A DNA stretch of 64,000 nucleotides, from IMG/VR virus record IMGVR_UViG_3300036832_000455, positions 1-64,000 of that record; one strand, given 5' to 3'. Of this stretch, positions 29,073-37,502 are shown piece by piece. The notes beneath the pieces are model-generated. The model did not search any database, was not told where the DNA came from, and worked only from the letters and a program-made list of their open reading frames with translations. The position numbers and the translations under genes are program-made. The stretch is from a virus. Positions within the stretch are counted from its first letter, which is position 1; each line of letters begins with the position of its first letter.

Positions 29073-29461
29073 GACAGATCAAAGTAGAGGCCTACGAAGT
29101 CCCAAGCGGCCTAGCATTCCATGCCAAACTGGGAGACACTCTGATCGTAGTGAACGGGGTGTGCGTAGGAGTCCAACAGGTTAACGGTGGTAGCGAGGTC
29201 CTCAGACTTGCTGCTCCAAAGCGACCCAAAATTGGAAGGTCGACAGACGTGGAAGAGGATGAGAGGATCCTCGCGGTCCTCAAGGAACATGGTCCCTTGA
29301 ATGTAGCACACATCCTTGACGCCTTAAAGCTGGACCCGAAGGACGACAGGAGGAGGCTGTACGGCCAACGTGTGAATCGCATGGAAATGCGCGGCGTCCT
29401 ACGCGTCGTGAAGGCTGACAAGCACAAAGTCAGACAGCGACGGTACGAGATAAAGCCGTGA
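29069..29461 (+). CDS. Probable winged-helix DNA-binding protein
   Basis: In this 130-residue protein the first ~50 residues form strands (VEAYEVPSGLAFHAKLGDTL). Residues ~65-128 have a winged-helix pattern: helix DERILAVLKEHGPLNVAHIL, helix KDDRRRLYGQRVNRMEMRGV, then a basic wing ending RQRRYEIKP. This suggests a DNA-binding regulator. Based on helix pattern only. Confidence 0.55.
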   Translation: MRQIKVEAYEVPSGLAFHAKLGDTLIVVNGVCVGVQQVNGGSEVLRLAAPKRPKIGRSTDVEEDERILAVLKEHGPLNVAHILDALKLDPKDDRRRLYGQRVNRMEMRGVLRVVKADKHKVRQRRYEIKP

Positions 29462-29587
29462 CGACCAACAGAATCAACAGTACAGAGGACTCCCAACCTC
29501 TGTATGGCTGGCAGCTGGGGTCATGGGTGGAGGCCCTCCGCCTCAGCTGTCAGTCTACTTGGGAGATCACGACAAGGAGAGTAAACC

Positions 29588-30301
29588 ATGTATCGAGGTA
29601 TGTTACTCGCTGCTACTGCACTGGGGGTCTTGGCTATGACTCCCATAGCAGCACGGGCCGGTACGATGCAGATCTGCGTAGCAGAAGACGGTGGAGCCTT
29701 TGGCTGCTCCGCCACAAGCAGCACGGGAGCGCTCACTTTCAGCCCGTCGCTTGCCAACTTCGGCAACGTAACTGTCGCAAGCTCGGGAGTTCCGATCGAG
29801 AACAATCCCGATCTGGCAACGACTGACTTGAGTGCAGACACGATCACCGGATTCACAGGGACACACACCCTTGACATCCGGGTCTTCCAGACAGGACTGA
29901 CCTCGGTGAACGCGAATCTTCAGAGCACGTTCACTGTCAACAACCTGATCGGTACCAGCGCGTTTGCGGGGCCATCTACTCTGAGCGACTTTACTGGAGG
30001 GTCGGGTACCAGCCTCGGCAATCCGCTCCACAGTGATACGTTCGGAGCCGTGCCTATCGGAGCCACGATCGAAGGGCCTACCCTGATCAACGGCATCACG
30101 TCGGACGCTCAGGAGTTCCTTGTCACCTTCACTCAGGCTGGACAAAGCGTGACTGACACGATCCAGACGATTGGGGTGGCAGCAGCGGTTCCTGAGCCGG
30201 GAAGCATGATGATCCTTGCTACTGGAGCGCTTGGCCTCTTGTGGGCCAGGAAGTCCGGACGTAAGATCTTCAAGCGGGACGACACGACTACAAACGCTTG
30301 A
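29588..30301 (+). CDS. PEP-CTERM sorting-signal secreted protein 1
   Basis: AAGGAG lies about 9 bases before the ATG. The 237-residue protein has a signal peptide (residues 1-24, ending PIAARAG), a Ser/Thr/Gly-rich beta-type mature part (~25-200), and a complete PEP-CTERM tail: VPEPGSM, a hydrophobic helix (MILATGALGLLWA) and a basic end (RKSGRKIFKR). PEP-CTERM proteins are processed by host exosortase and exported to the surface or exopolysaccharide matrix. No exosortase gene is seen here, so it would depend on the host. Such a protein in a phage genome is very unusual. A second, different PEP-CTERM gene follows. Confidence 0.8.
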   Translation: MYRGMLLAATALGVLAMTPIAARAGTMQICVAEDGGAFGCSATSSTGALTFSPSLANFGNVTVASSGVPIENNPDLATTDLSADTITGFTGTHTLDIRVFQTGLTSVNANLQSTFTVNNLIGTSAFAGPSTLSDFTGGSGTSLGNPLHSDTFGAVPIGATIEGPTLINGITSDAQEFLVTFTQAGQSVTDTIQTIGVAAAVPEPGSMMILATGALGLLWARKSGRKIFKRDDTTTNA

Positions 30302-30314
30302 GACAACTGATGAG

Positions 30315-30338
30315 GTCCGAGGCTGAAATGCCTCGGAC
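30315..30338 (+). terminator. Hairpin between the two PEP-CTERM genes
   Basis: GTCCGAGGC-TGAAAT-GCCTCGGAC, a 9-bp stem, then TTC. Weak T-run; it may set the ratio of the two genes. Confidence 0.5.
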
Positions 30339-30366
30339 TTCAACCACACAAAAGGGATACGTTACT

Positions 30367-31137
30367 ATGAGACACAACGTACTGCTGAGCACGGTCGCTG
30401 CAGTGGCTCTGATGACAGTCGGGGCGGCTACAACTGCAACTACAGCCAACGCTACTATCATCTTCGATCCGAATCCTGGTCCAGCTCTGCCAGGCCAAGA
30501 AGAGAACGTCATCTTCGAAGCCCCCGATCTGATTCCCGGTACCACCCAGATCGGCGATACGAACAGGACGCAGACCAACGTCATCTTCGACACTACCTTC
30601 GCCAAAGGGACGGGCTCCATGGGCGGGTCGGGCACCGGGCAGTTCCTCGTCGCGGATGGCATTGGTCATGCCAACCTCGTCTGCACTACGGGCGGTACTG
30701 CTTGCTTCGACGGTGGTGGCACGCACAACACGCAGCTTACGTCGCTGGAGATGAAGCCCGAAGCCGGCTTCGGATGGGGCGACGCTCAGATGAACCTGGA
30801 CTTCGGTGAGGGAACAGCGAACGTCTTCGTCACCGACAACATGGGGAATAACTTCTCGTTCACCTTGGGTAACGGACAGAATAAGTTCAATCTGCTTGGA
30901 ACCAACGGTGAGGTAATCACCGACATCCAAGTCACTCAGCTTACCGGCAGCAGCGGCCCCTTCGGCTTCGACATGCTGAAGCAGCCGGATATCTCCAACG
31001 TCTGCACACTGACTGGCAACGGCACCTGCACGCCGATCATCGCCACTCCGGAGCCAACTAGCCTAGCGGTGATGGGCGTAGGGCTTCTGGGTCTGACGTT
31101 CTTCGCTCGACGCAGGCGTGATCGTAACCAAGGGTAA
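30367..31137 (+). CDS. PEP-CTERM sorting-signal secreted protein 2
   Basis: ATG 30367 is chosen because it opens a clean signal peptide (RHNVLLSTVAAVALMTVGAA, cut near TANA-T); upstream in-frame ATGs at 30298 and 30328 would bury it. The 256-residue protein has a Gly/Thr/Asn-rich mature domain with two Cys pairs (CTTGGTAC and VCTLTGNGTC) and a canonical end: TPEPTSLAVM, a hydrophobic helix (GVGLLGLTFFA) and RRRRDR. It shares architecture but little sequence with the preceding protein. Likely exported and anchored or released by host exosortase. Confidence 0.8.
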   Translation: MRHNVLLSTVAAVALMTVGAATTATTANATIIFDPNPGPALPGQEENVIFEAPDLIPGTTQIGDTNRTQTNVIFDTTFAKGTGSMGGSGTGQFLVADGIGHANLVCTTGGTACFDGGGTHNTQLTSLEMKPEAGFGWGDAQMNLDFGEGTANVFVTDNMGNNFSFTLGNGQNKFNLLGTNGEVITDIQVTQLTGSSGPFGFDMLKQPDISNVCTLTGNGTCTPIIATPEPTSLAVMGVGLLGLTFFARRRRDRNQG

Positions 31138-31157
31138 CCAATGTAACTAGCGTAACT

Positions 31158-31198
31158 GGGTATGCCGTCTAGCTCCCCGGACGGCATACCCACCTTTA
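31158..31198 (+). terminator. Terminator after PEP-CTERM pair
   Basis: GGGTATGCCGTC-loop of 10-GACGGCATACCC, a 12-bp stem, followed by ACCTTTAG. Confidence 0.65.
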
Positions 31199-31213
31199 GC
31201 GGGAGAGAACAGA

Positions 31214-31483
31214 ATGTCACCAGAGGAGTTCAACCATCGCTCGATCATATCCAACATAGGGTCGAAGTACCCTATCCGCTCGTCACAGTACAAGCACTCG
31301 AGGGAGTATGACTACCGTAACCACAACCACAGCTGGTCTAAGCACGACAGTGACGAGGAGGATAGGGACCCACTTCATCTTCGCGTCGCCCGTGGAGTAT
31401 TCTCCTCGGTCCTGTTCGTTATACCGATGTGGTTAGCACTTGCTCTGCTCGGCTGGATATGGCACAAGATCAATTTTCTTTAG
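31214..31483 (+). CDS. Small protein with C-terminal transmembrane helix
   Basis: Eighty-nine residues with GGGAGAG upstream. A polar His/Ser/Tyr/Asp-rich N-terminal ~60 residues (YDYRNHNHSWSKHDSDEED) and a single hydrophobic helix near the end (FSSVLFVIPMWLALALLGWI). Its position just after the PEP-CTERM pair might imply a related envelope role. No family recognised. Confidence 0.58.
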   Translation: MSPEEFNHRSIISNIGSKYPIRSSQYKHSREYDYRNHNHSWSKHDSDEEDRDPLHLRVARGVFSSVLFVIPMWLALALLGWIWHKINFL

Positions 31484-31533
31484 GTCGACCATCATTTTGA
31501 CTCTTGAGGAACCCAATGACCCTATATTATAAT
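31482..31533 (+). promoter_or_regulatory. Early promoter 6
   Basis: AGGTCGACCATCATTTTGACTC, TTGAGG (31504-31509), 18 bp, TATAAT (31528-31533). The box starts at the stop codon of the preceding gene. Confidence 0.88.
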
Positions 31534-31562
31534 ACACCATAAGATAGCAGAGGGACAAACAG

Positions 31563-31856
31563 ATGGCCTATTTCATTTACCCGGACAACGATGATAAAGA
31601 GCCGTTCCGGGGTAGGCCAAAACCGTACCATGAACAGCCGGCGGTGGACTACTGGTTCAAGCACTATCAGAACAGCAAGTACCTCACGTTCATGGCGCAA
31701 CATCGAGAAACCAGTGCCCTCGAGAGAGCTCAGGCCACAAAAGAACTTGAGGCCTGTCAAAGGAAGATGGACTACTGGAAACGTCACGTCAACTGGAATG
31801 CAAAGCAAGCTGGCCTACTAGCACAGGAGATCGATAAGCAATGGCAGCCAAAGTAA
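31563..31856 (+). CDS. Hypothetical helical protein
   Basis: Ninety-seven residues. Acidic/basic start (YPDNDDKEPFRGRPKP), then a long helix with coiled-coil character (RAQATKELEACQRKMDYWKR). It overlaps the next gene by 16 bases. No family recognised. First gene of early operon 6. Confidence 0.58.
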   Translation: MAYFIYPDNDDKEPFRGRPKPYHEQPAVDYWFKHYQNSKYLTFMAQHRETSALERAQATKELEACQRKMDYWKRHVNWNAKQAGLLAQEIDKQWQPK

Positions 31857-32059
31857 GAACGTTCATCGTCACCATGGAGTTCGCAGAGTCAGATGCTCCA
31901 GGAGAGGGCGACTTACAGGAAGCGATCATCATGGCGATCGACGAGAAGAACTACGCTGGACTAGAAGACCTCGGTGAGCTCATCAGTGCAGAAGCCATCC
32001 AGATCTTCAGATCGCAAGAACTCGTTGACGCCTCAGTAGAGGAGACACCCGATCAATGA
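31841..32059 (+). CDS. Small acidic hypothetical protein
   Basis: Seventy-two residues, one strand (VRTFIVTMEFAES) then acidic helices (LQEAIIMAIDEKNYAGLEDL). Overlaps both neighbours (ATGA-type at the 3' end). Unknown function. Confidence 0.55.
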   Translation: MAAKVRTFIVTMEFAESDAPGEGDLQEAIIMAIDEKNYAGLEDLGELISAEAIQIFRSQELVDASVEETPDQ

Positions 32060-32523
32060 ACAAAGGCTACGTGATCGACAGTAACACCCGAACGATCTTC
32101 GAGGTGCAAATCGAGACGCACGACGACATCAACAAGTACGGGGGGTACGGAAAGGACGGATTCTGTCTCGGCTGGCAATTCCCAACACGAGACGTTATGT
32201 ACGTGGACGATATGGGACTGAAGAAGCCGTACAGGAATTTCTTCAGGATAATCGCGCGCTCCGATGGCCAACCATACGCGGGGAACGGAATCGTAACTGG
32301 TCCAGATGTCTACGGCGATCCAGATGTGGACGGAGAGCCAACGTACCTTGGCACCAAAGACCCAGAGATCACCATCGAACAGCTCACGAAAGAGATCGAG
32401 TGGCTCACGAGATCACAGTTCGCAGAGTGGGTCCACGCACAAGGCGACAGACCCTCGAAGACAATCACGACAGGAGACAGAACTATAGCACTCGAGCACT
32501 GGAAGGATTACCTGGAGAAGTAA
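32056..32523 (+). CDS. Hypothetical protein
   Basis: One hundred and fifty-five residues. The N-terminal half is strand-rich with Gly and aromatic residues (YGGYGKDGFCLGWQF), the middle acidic and Gly/Pro-rich (YGDPDVDGEPTYLG), the C-terminal third helical (TIEQLTKEIEWLTRSQFAEW). No known domain. Confidence 0.58.
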   Translation: MNKGYVIDSNTRTIFEVQIETHDDINKYGGYGKDGFCLGWQFPTRDVMYVDDMGLKKPYRNFFRIIARSDGQPYAGNGIVTGPDVYGDPDVDGEPTYLGTKDPEITIEQLTKEIEWLTRSQFAEWVHAQGDRPSKTITTGDRTIALEHWKDYLEK

Positions 32524-32526
32524 ACA

Positions 32527-32862
32527 ATGGCTACAGCAGCAAAGGTATACAGCTACTACTTCAAGCAGACAAGTCCCATGACGTGGGAGCTAAGTAAATT
32601 CGCCGGCTCCGAAGGCGGAGACGATCCACAACCCGAACAGGTGTATCATCTAAAAGGCAACCCGTTCGAGCCGGGCAAGTGGGCTTGCGACTGTCCTGCG
32701 ACTTGGGGCGGGAAGAACAGGAAGCTTGTGGAGTGCAAACACGGTGTCTGGCTGCAGCGGTGGCTGCAGATCCAACACAACGGCACCCACAAGAACCGAG
32801 TCATCTACTACAACAACGCAACGAACCGATTCCATATCCTAAAGGGTCTAGAGGTAGAGTAA
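32527..32862 (+). CDS. SWIM-type zinc finger-like protein
   Basis: One hundred and eleven residues. The pattern CDC-x14-CKH (residues ~55-74) fits the CxC-xn-CxH SWIM zinc finger, which binds DNA or proteins. Around it lie short strands (YHLKGNPFEPGKWACDCPAT; RVIYYNNATNRFHIL). A stand-alone SWIM domain in a phage early operon is uncommon. Early operon 6. Confidence 0.6.
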   Translation: MATAAKVYSYYFKQTSPMTWELSKFAGSEGGDDPQPEQVYHLKGNPFEPGKWACDCPATWGGKNRKLVECKHGVWLQRWLQIQHNGTHKNRVIYYNNATNRFHILKGLEVE

Positions 32863-32866
32863 CACC

Positions 32867-33439
32867 ATGGAACGAGCAGAAGCTAGAAGGTTGGCTCAAA
32901 GTGTCCGACGATCCCCCAACCAGCGCATCCTGAACGTCTGCGGGACGTGTACTGAGTGCTGCCGTGTCCTAGCGGTCAACGAGCTCAACAAGCCCGAGGT
33001 GACCACATGCAAGCACCAGTGCAGCGGAGGATGTAACATCTACAAGCATCGACCGCCTAGCTGCCAAGGGTATACCTGTGTGTACCATACGTGGATGCAC
33101 GATGGGGAAGCAGTCCCCTTAAGCCTCAGGCCAGACAAATCGCATGTGGTTATTGACTACATGCCCCATATGAAGTGCCACTACGTTCGAGTAGACTCGA
33201 TCTATGAAAGCGCCTGGACGAAGCCGCCTGTGATCAATACCATCGTTAGTATGCTCATGCAACCTAACGTAGAGATGGTCCTGATGGTAGATGGGAATCC
33301 CAAAGGCAAGTTCAGGGTGGAAGCATTCAAACAGATGGTCAAAAAGATCAACGGTGAAGACGTCACCAAAAGACAAGTCGAGATCGACATTGAGGAAGCA
33401 GCAAAAATTTTACGACCTGACCATCAAAATGACACTTGA
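32867..33439 (+). CDS. YkgJ-like cysteine-cluster protein
   Basis: One hundred and ninety residues with nine Cys in the first 71: CGTCTECC (25-32), C48, C52, C56, then YKHRPPSCQGYTC (C66, C71). This matches the YkgJ/CxxCxxCC family, thought to bind zinc or iron. The C-terminal half is helical and lacks Cys. The last codons (PDHQNDT) and the stop overlap the box and -35 of early promoter 7. Role unknown. Confidence 0.65.
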   Translation: MERAEARRLAQSVRRSPNQRILNVCGTCTECCRVLAVNELNKPEVTTCKHQCSGGCNIYKHRPPSCQGYTCVYHTWMHDGEAVPLSLRPDKSHVVIDYMPHMKCHYVRVDSIYESAWTKPPVINTIVSMLMQPNVEMVLMVDGNPKGKFRVEAFKQMVKKINGEDVTKRQVEIDIEEAAKILRPDHQNDT

Positions 33440-33465
33440 TTACCCCATATGACATACTATATAAT
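33412..33465 (+). promoter_or_regulatory. Early promoter 7, overlapping a gene end
   Basis: CGACCTGACCATCAAAATGACAC, TTGATT (33436-33441), 18 bp, TATAAT (33460-33465). The -35 contains the TGA stop (33437-33439) of the preceding gene. Confidence 0.8.
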
Positions 33466-33490
33466 AACAAACCAAGCAGAGGAAACTAGC

Positions 33491-33871
33491 ATGTCAGATT
33501 TTACTAAGCCCAACAGAAGAACTGGACCAAGGTTCCCAGTACCGAATATTCAAAATGCCACGTTGAGTCACCTCATCGACGAGGCAGCCAAATACCGCAG
33601 CTTGAAAGCTGAGGCCGACTTCTACGACAAGTTCTACTCAACTGCCATTAAAGCCCGCCTAGACGGGAAGAGTGAGTACGTTGGTGAGAACTACATTGCA
33701 GCACTGACGGTTAGCTACACCGCACGTATTAGCCCGGATCTCTGTAGGGAACTACTCGACGATGACACATTAGCTAAGGTCACAGTAACAGGAGAGACTG
33801 TCACGCTACGATTCGTCAAGAAGTACGAGCAGCCACAGTTGGCTAAACAGGAGACTACCGATGGACACTAA
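33491..33871 (+). CDS. Hypothetical protein
   Basis: ATG 33491 (GAGGAAA upstream) is used because an in-frame start at 33449 lies upstream of the expected transcription start. One hundred and twenty-six residues: a helical middle (LSHLIDEAAKYRSLKAEADF, YDKFYSTAIKARLDG) and a strand-rich end (TVSYTARISPDLCR; VTVTGETVTLRFVKKY). Resembles phage proteins of unknown function in replication regions. Confidence 0.6.
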   Translation: MSDFTKPNRRTGPRFPVPNIQNATLSHLIDEAAKYRSLKAEADFYDKFYSTAIKARLDGKSEYVGENYIAALTVSYTARISPDLCRELLDDDTLAKVTVTGETVTLRFVKKYEQPQLAKQETTDGH

Positions 33872-34268
33872 CTTGACAAATGCTGAAGCGCTGGCGAACC
33901 TTTCGCCGGCAGCAATCAACGCTGACACGAACATAGTCACGCCCGATGACTTGCTGCTGCGTGAGAAGATGATGTTCCTTCTCACGATCTACCCGAAGCT
34001 GACGCCAACTATGTTGCACGTCGGTATCGGCCCTCACGTGCGTCCACAGATGTGGAGGCCTGTGATGGAGGCGTTGATCCGTGAAAGAAAAGTCAAAAGG
34101 ACAGGCGTTAGCGTCTACACGCCGAAGGGTCAGTACAGGACTTATACGATCCTGGAACTTAATACTCCAATGACTCTGGAGCAGTGGACGGAGTTGTTCC
34201 GAACTCGTGGTACCTCAGCCGAGCTAGCGGATGCTATCGCTCGGGAGGGTGAGGATGCTACTATGTAA
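33861..34268 (+). CDS. Possible winged-helix protein before primase
   Basis: One hundred and thirty-five residues, overlapping the preceding gene by 11 bases. Residues ~32-95 show a winged-helix-like pattern (LLREKMMFLLTIYPKLTPTM, MWRPVMEALIRERKVKRTGV, then YTPKGQYRTYTIL). The C-terminus is acidic. Could be a replication initiator accessory or regulator; weak evidence. Confidence 0.5.
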   Translation: MDTNLTNAEALANLSPAAINADTNIVTPDDLLLREKMMFLLTIYPKLTPTMLHVGIGPHVRPQMWRPVMEALIRERKVKRTGVSVYTPKGQYRTYTILELNTPMTLEQWTELFRTRGTSAELADAIAREGEDATM

Positions 34269-34306
34269 TCGACTCGCCCGAAATTAACTAACACGACGAA
34301 CAGCTA

Positions 34307-34331
34307 GGCTCTAGACTAGTAACCTAGAGCC
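34307..34331 (+). terminator. Hairpin before primase-helicase gene
   Basis: GGCTCTAG, 9 bases, CTAGAGCC: an 8-bp stem about 20 bases before the ATG. No T-run; it may act in mRNA processing or translation control. Confidence 0.45.
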
Positions 34332-34352
34332 AGAAGGGGGAAGCTATCTTTC

Positions 34353-37007
34353 ATGTCAGGCCCAGACCAAGACGATCCCAAGCCCGACGACAACGTTTAT
34401 AGCATAAAGGGCGACAAGATTTCGAACCTATTGCCAGAGGAGATCACGAATGACCTGAAGAAGTCGGGGCTTCATCCAGAGGATATGCGCATTAGGATGG
34501 TAGATCCTAGTGAAAAGGCTGCATGCAATTGCGGTATGGCCACCAGAGGCTACGTCATTCCATACTTTGACAGTAAGGGACAACCTACTGACTTCTACAG
34601 ATTGAAAGTCTTGAACCCTGAGGTCGAGAACGGTGCTAAGTACAAACAACCCCGACGGACCAGTAATCAATTATACTTCCCACCTAACTTTCTCCCAACA
34701 CTAGTCAGCTGGTGCACCGACCATGCTACCCATAAGCTCCTGATCATCACTGAAGGGGAGAAGAAGGCTGCCTGTGCAACTAGCGTCGGCATCCCATGCG
34801 TAGCTCTGAGCGGCGTTGACAGTTGGAGAAACAAGACAATCGAGCTGCCGAGCGACACAGAGTTAACGGCGGGTAAGAAAACCATTAAGGCAAAACTGCC
34901 TAGCTCTCACCTTGCAAATACGGATATGCTTACTCTGGCTACAGGGTTCGAAGACCTTATTGGCCTGATCATTCAGCACGGTCTGAAGGTGGTGATCATC
35001 TTCGACTCGGACATTGACGGGGATCTCAAGCTGGAGGTTCAGAAGGCTGCGACGCAACTAGCGTACGAACTGCGGTATCGAGGGGTCCGTACGGACAGTA
35101 TAAAACTTCTGAAACTGCCTTCACATTCTGTGGCTACGGGTGCTAAGACAGGTCTAGACGACTACATTATGTGGGCGGCGGCATACAACCTGACAAAGCT
35201 TCTACTTAAGGTATACGACGACATTTCAGCGTTTCCTAGACATCCGGACATCATGGGATACCTGAATACGAGACTGAACAACTCTACGGACCGTAAGACG
35301 CTTGTTCAAGTCGCACACGTGATACTGTGTGAACTCGACGCTCGAGGCATGAGGTTCAGAGAGCGGTCTACTGGCAAGCCTTACTACTTCCACCGAGAAT
35401 CGAATCGGTTGATGGCAGCCGAGATCGCTACTAGGCATGGAGAGCCTTGGCACGAGACAGCTTTTGGAACCTTTATGTATCAACAGTTCGGTCTGCATAT
35501 AGGCGACAAGAGAGTTATGGAGCCTCTTGCAAGTCAGTTTACCGGTGAGTCTCCTATTACAACAGTTACTCCTCATCGCGTTCGTGCCCTGATAACCGAG
35601 CATGAAGACCCGTACAACCCTCATGGCATCGCAATACAGGTCAGCAATGATCATTACATTGCAGTCTCGCCCGATCCCAGCAAACCTGTGGAGTTATGTG
35701 AGAACGGCAAAAAGGGAATCATGTTCGAGCAGAGAGATAAGCCGATACCTTTTCCCCTCGACTACGACAGAGTGGTCGACCTCTTCTACGAAATGATAGG
35801 CGAAGGTGCGGTACTGAAGCCGTGGTGGCTTGAGGTAGTCAATAAGACTAACCTAGGCAGGATACTAGAGCCGTCTGATCTCTGTGAGGAGGATAAAGGT
35901 GAGCAGCAGCAGCAGAAGAAGCAGCCTACCCAATCCGAGGCCGATCAGATGCGTCGACTGTTCACGCTACTCCGGTACGTCTCACCCTGGCTTCACAGGT
36001 GGCGAGACGTGCAACTACCTATAGAAATCATGTTAGGAGAGGCTGGATCGGGTAAGACCAGTCTGTATGAGCTCGCTCTGAGCATCGTCAATGGGGATCC
36101 GAATCTTCCTGGTGCGCCAAGAGACATTAGAGACTGGCAAGCAATCGTAGGATCATCCGGAGGGTTGATAGTATTCGATAACGTCAACTGGTCTAACCAG
36201 CACATCAAGCAGGAGATCAGTGATGACATGTGCAGACTAACTACAGAGCCAGACCCTCATATTGAGCAACGTAAGCTCTATACTGATTCAACTGTCATAC
36301 GCATTCCTGTAGATGCAAATCTCGCATTTACATCCATACGTCAACCCTTCAGAAACCAAGACCTCTTCCAACGGGCAGTAATCTTCGAATTGGTCATTGC
36401 AGCAGAGAACCTACCTGAAGGTGGATGGGCAAAGAGCATGCTCGAGGAGTACGGTGGTCGTGAATACTGGATGGCTCATCACCTAGTATTCCTCCACCGC
36501 TTCCTACGCATAGGAGCTACCGAACAGGGATGGGACCCAAAGTTCCCAACGACAAACAGGTTGGCCCATCTCGAGCAGGTACTGAAGATAGCCGCAGAGG
36601 TCCTAGGACTGACAGATACCAAAGTGCCTATAGGCAAGACTATACAACTAACTCAGGCGAAGGCGTTCACTGATGCAGACTGGACTTTCTCGGCACTTCA
36701 GAAGTGGATAGATCACATACGATCCGAACAGAACTATAACCCCAGGAAGAGACATAGGGTCAACGAGATCGTCGACTGGGCAGAGGAAGACGAGGAGATT
36801 TCCAAGAACCCAATGATGGTAAGCAGCCACAAGCTAGGCAGGTGGCTGTCGGACAATCACGCAATGCTTGAACGTAGCGTCGGCCTGAAGTATTCAGGGA
36901 TACAAGGCAATGCGAAGACATACCAGGTATGGTCACGTGCTATGATGGAGTTCGACGCCAGCGATCTCAAAAAAGAGATTGATGGTCGCCCTCAAAAAGA
37001 CAGTTGA
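34353..37007 (+). CDS. TOPRIM primase / superfamily helicase fusion
   Basis: This 884-residue replication protein has at its N-terminus (~100-270) a DUF3854/TOPRIM-type primase domain: ITEGEKKA (~132-139) with the metal-binding Glu and VVIIFDSDIDGD (~213-224). A middle region (~290-540) connects to a C-terminal AAA/helicase domain: Walker A GEAGSGKTS (~563-571), Walker B GLIVFDNVNWSN (~605), and a likely arginine finger near LFQRAVIFEL. It should prime and unwind at the fork. The last codons carry early promoter 8 (box GGTCGCC and the -35 around the TGA). Confidence 0.85.
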   Translation: MSGPDQDDPKPDDNVYSIKGDKISNLLPEEITNDLKKSGLHPEDMRIRMVDPSEKAACNCGMATRGYVIPYFDSKGQPTDFYRLKVLNPEVENGAKYKQPRRTSNQLYFPPNFLPTLVSWCTDHATHKLLIITEGEKKAACATSVGIPCVALSGVDSWRNKTIELPSDTELTAGKKTIKAKLPSSHLANTDMLTLATGFEDLIGLIIQHGLKVVIIFDSDIDGDLKLEVQKAATQLAYELRYRGVRTDSIKLLKLPSHSVATGAKTGLDDYIMWAAAYNLTKLLLKVYDDISAFPRHPDIMGYLNTRLNNSTDRKTLVQVAHVILCELDARGMRFRERSTGKPYYFHRESNRLMAAEIATRHGEPWHETAFGTFMYQQFGLHIGDKRVMEPLASQFTGESPITTVTPHRVRALITEHEDPYNPHGIAIQVSNDHYIAVSPDPSKPVELCENGKKGIMFEQRDKPIPFPLDYDRVVDLFYEMIGEGAVLKPWWLEVVNKTNLGRILEPSDLCEEDKGEQQQQKKQPTQSEADQMRRLFTLLRYVSPWLHRWRDVQLPIEIMLGEAGSGKTSLYELALSIVNGDPNLPGAPRDIRDWQAIVGSSGGLIVFDNVNWSNQHIKQEISDDMCRLTTEPDPHIEQRKLYTDSTVIRIPVDANLAFTSIRQPFRNQDLFQRAVIFELVIAAENLPEGGWAKSMLEEYGGREYWMAHHLVFLHRFLRIGATEQGWDPKFPTTNRLAHLEQVLKIAAEVLGLTDTKVPIGKTIQLTQAKAFTDADWTFSALQKWIDHIRSEQNYNPRKRHRVNEIVDWAEEDEEISKNPMMVSSHKLGRWLSDNHAMLERSVGLKYSGIQGNAKTYQVWSRAMMEFDASDLKKEIDGRPQKDS

Positions 37008-37033
37008 TTGACCACTATGGATTCCTATATAAT
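36984..37033 (+). promoter_or_regulatory. Early promoter 8, inside the primase gene end
   Basis: GGTCGCCCTCAAAAAGACAG, TTGATT (37004-37009), 18 bp, TATAAT (37028-37033). The TGA of the primase gene is part of the -35. The box is one base shorter and less conserved than in the others. Confidence 0.75.
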
Positions 37034-37107
37034 CATCATGTACAGAGGAAAGCAACTGACTACTAACCTCCAACCCTCAACCCCCTCTGGACAAAGGAGA
37101 TACACAC

Positions 37108-37494
37108 ATGAGTAGTACTACTGCACAGCCGACTCCGGCCGAAGTGACTGCAGAGGCTCAGCGGAAGGCCGCCGAGGCCGATGCGAGCGGGAAGGACGGA
37201 GCGAAGATCCTTCTGCAGAACGGCATGGCGCGGATCGATTACATCCGGGCCCGTTGGAAGGACGGTGTCAGCCGCGGGCAGATCACCAAGGAGGTGAATC
37301 AGCTGCGTATGGGCGGAACGAAGGAGGTTCAGTACCAGATCATCTTCAGCGCCACCAAGGACGTTCCTGGTGGTCCGCCGAAGGGGTCGCCGGAAGCCGC
37401 AGCCGATCAAAAAGCCGCAGAGCACGCAAGCTCACACGGTGCGACGCAGACGAACGCGAATCCCGAGAGCGTGGTCGAAGAGCCTGCTGCGTAA
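37108..37494 (+). CDS. Mini-HTH-related protein E
   Basis: One hundred and twenty-eight residues with AAAGGAG upstream. The Ala/Glu-rich N-terminus (~40 residues) leads to a helix-turn-helix-like unit MARIDYIRARWKDGVSRGQI, TKEVNQLRMGGTKEVQYQII, which resembles the mini-HTH layout (arginine helix, short turn, RGQI helix, then a x-Y-Q helix) but lacks VRNVL. The C-terminus is Ala/Gly/Pro-rich and disordered. Its own early promoter precedes it. Family membership is tentative. Confidence 0.6.
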   Translation: MSSTTAQPTPAEVTAEAQRKAAEADASGKDGAKILLQNGMARIDYIRARWKDGVSRGQITKEVNQLRMGGTKEVQYQIIFSATKDVPGGPPKGSPEAAADQKAAEHASSHGATQTNANPESVVEEPAA

Positions 37495-37502
37495 CCACCG
37501 AC

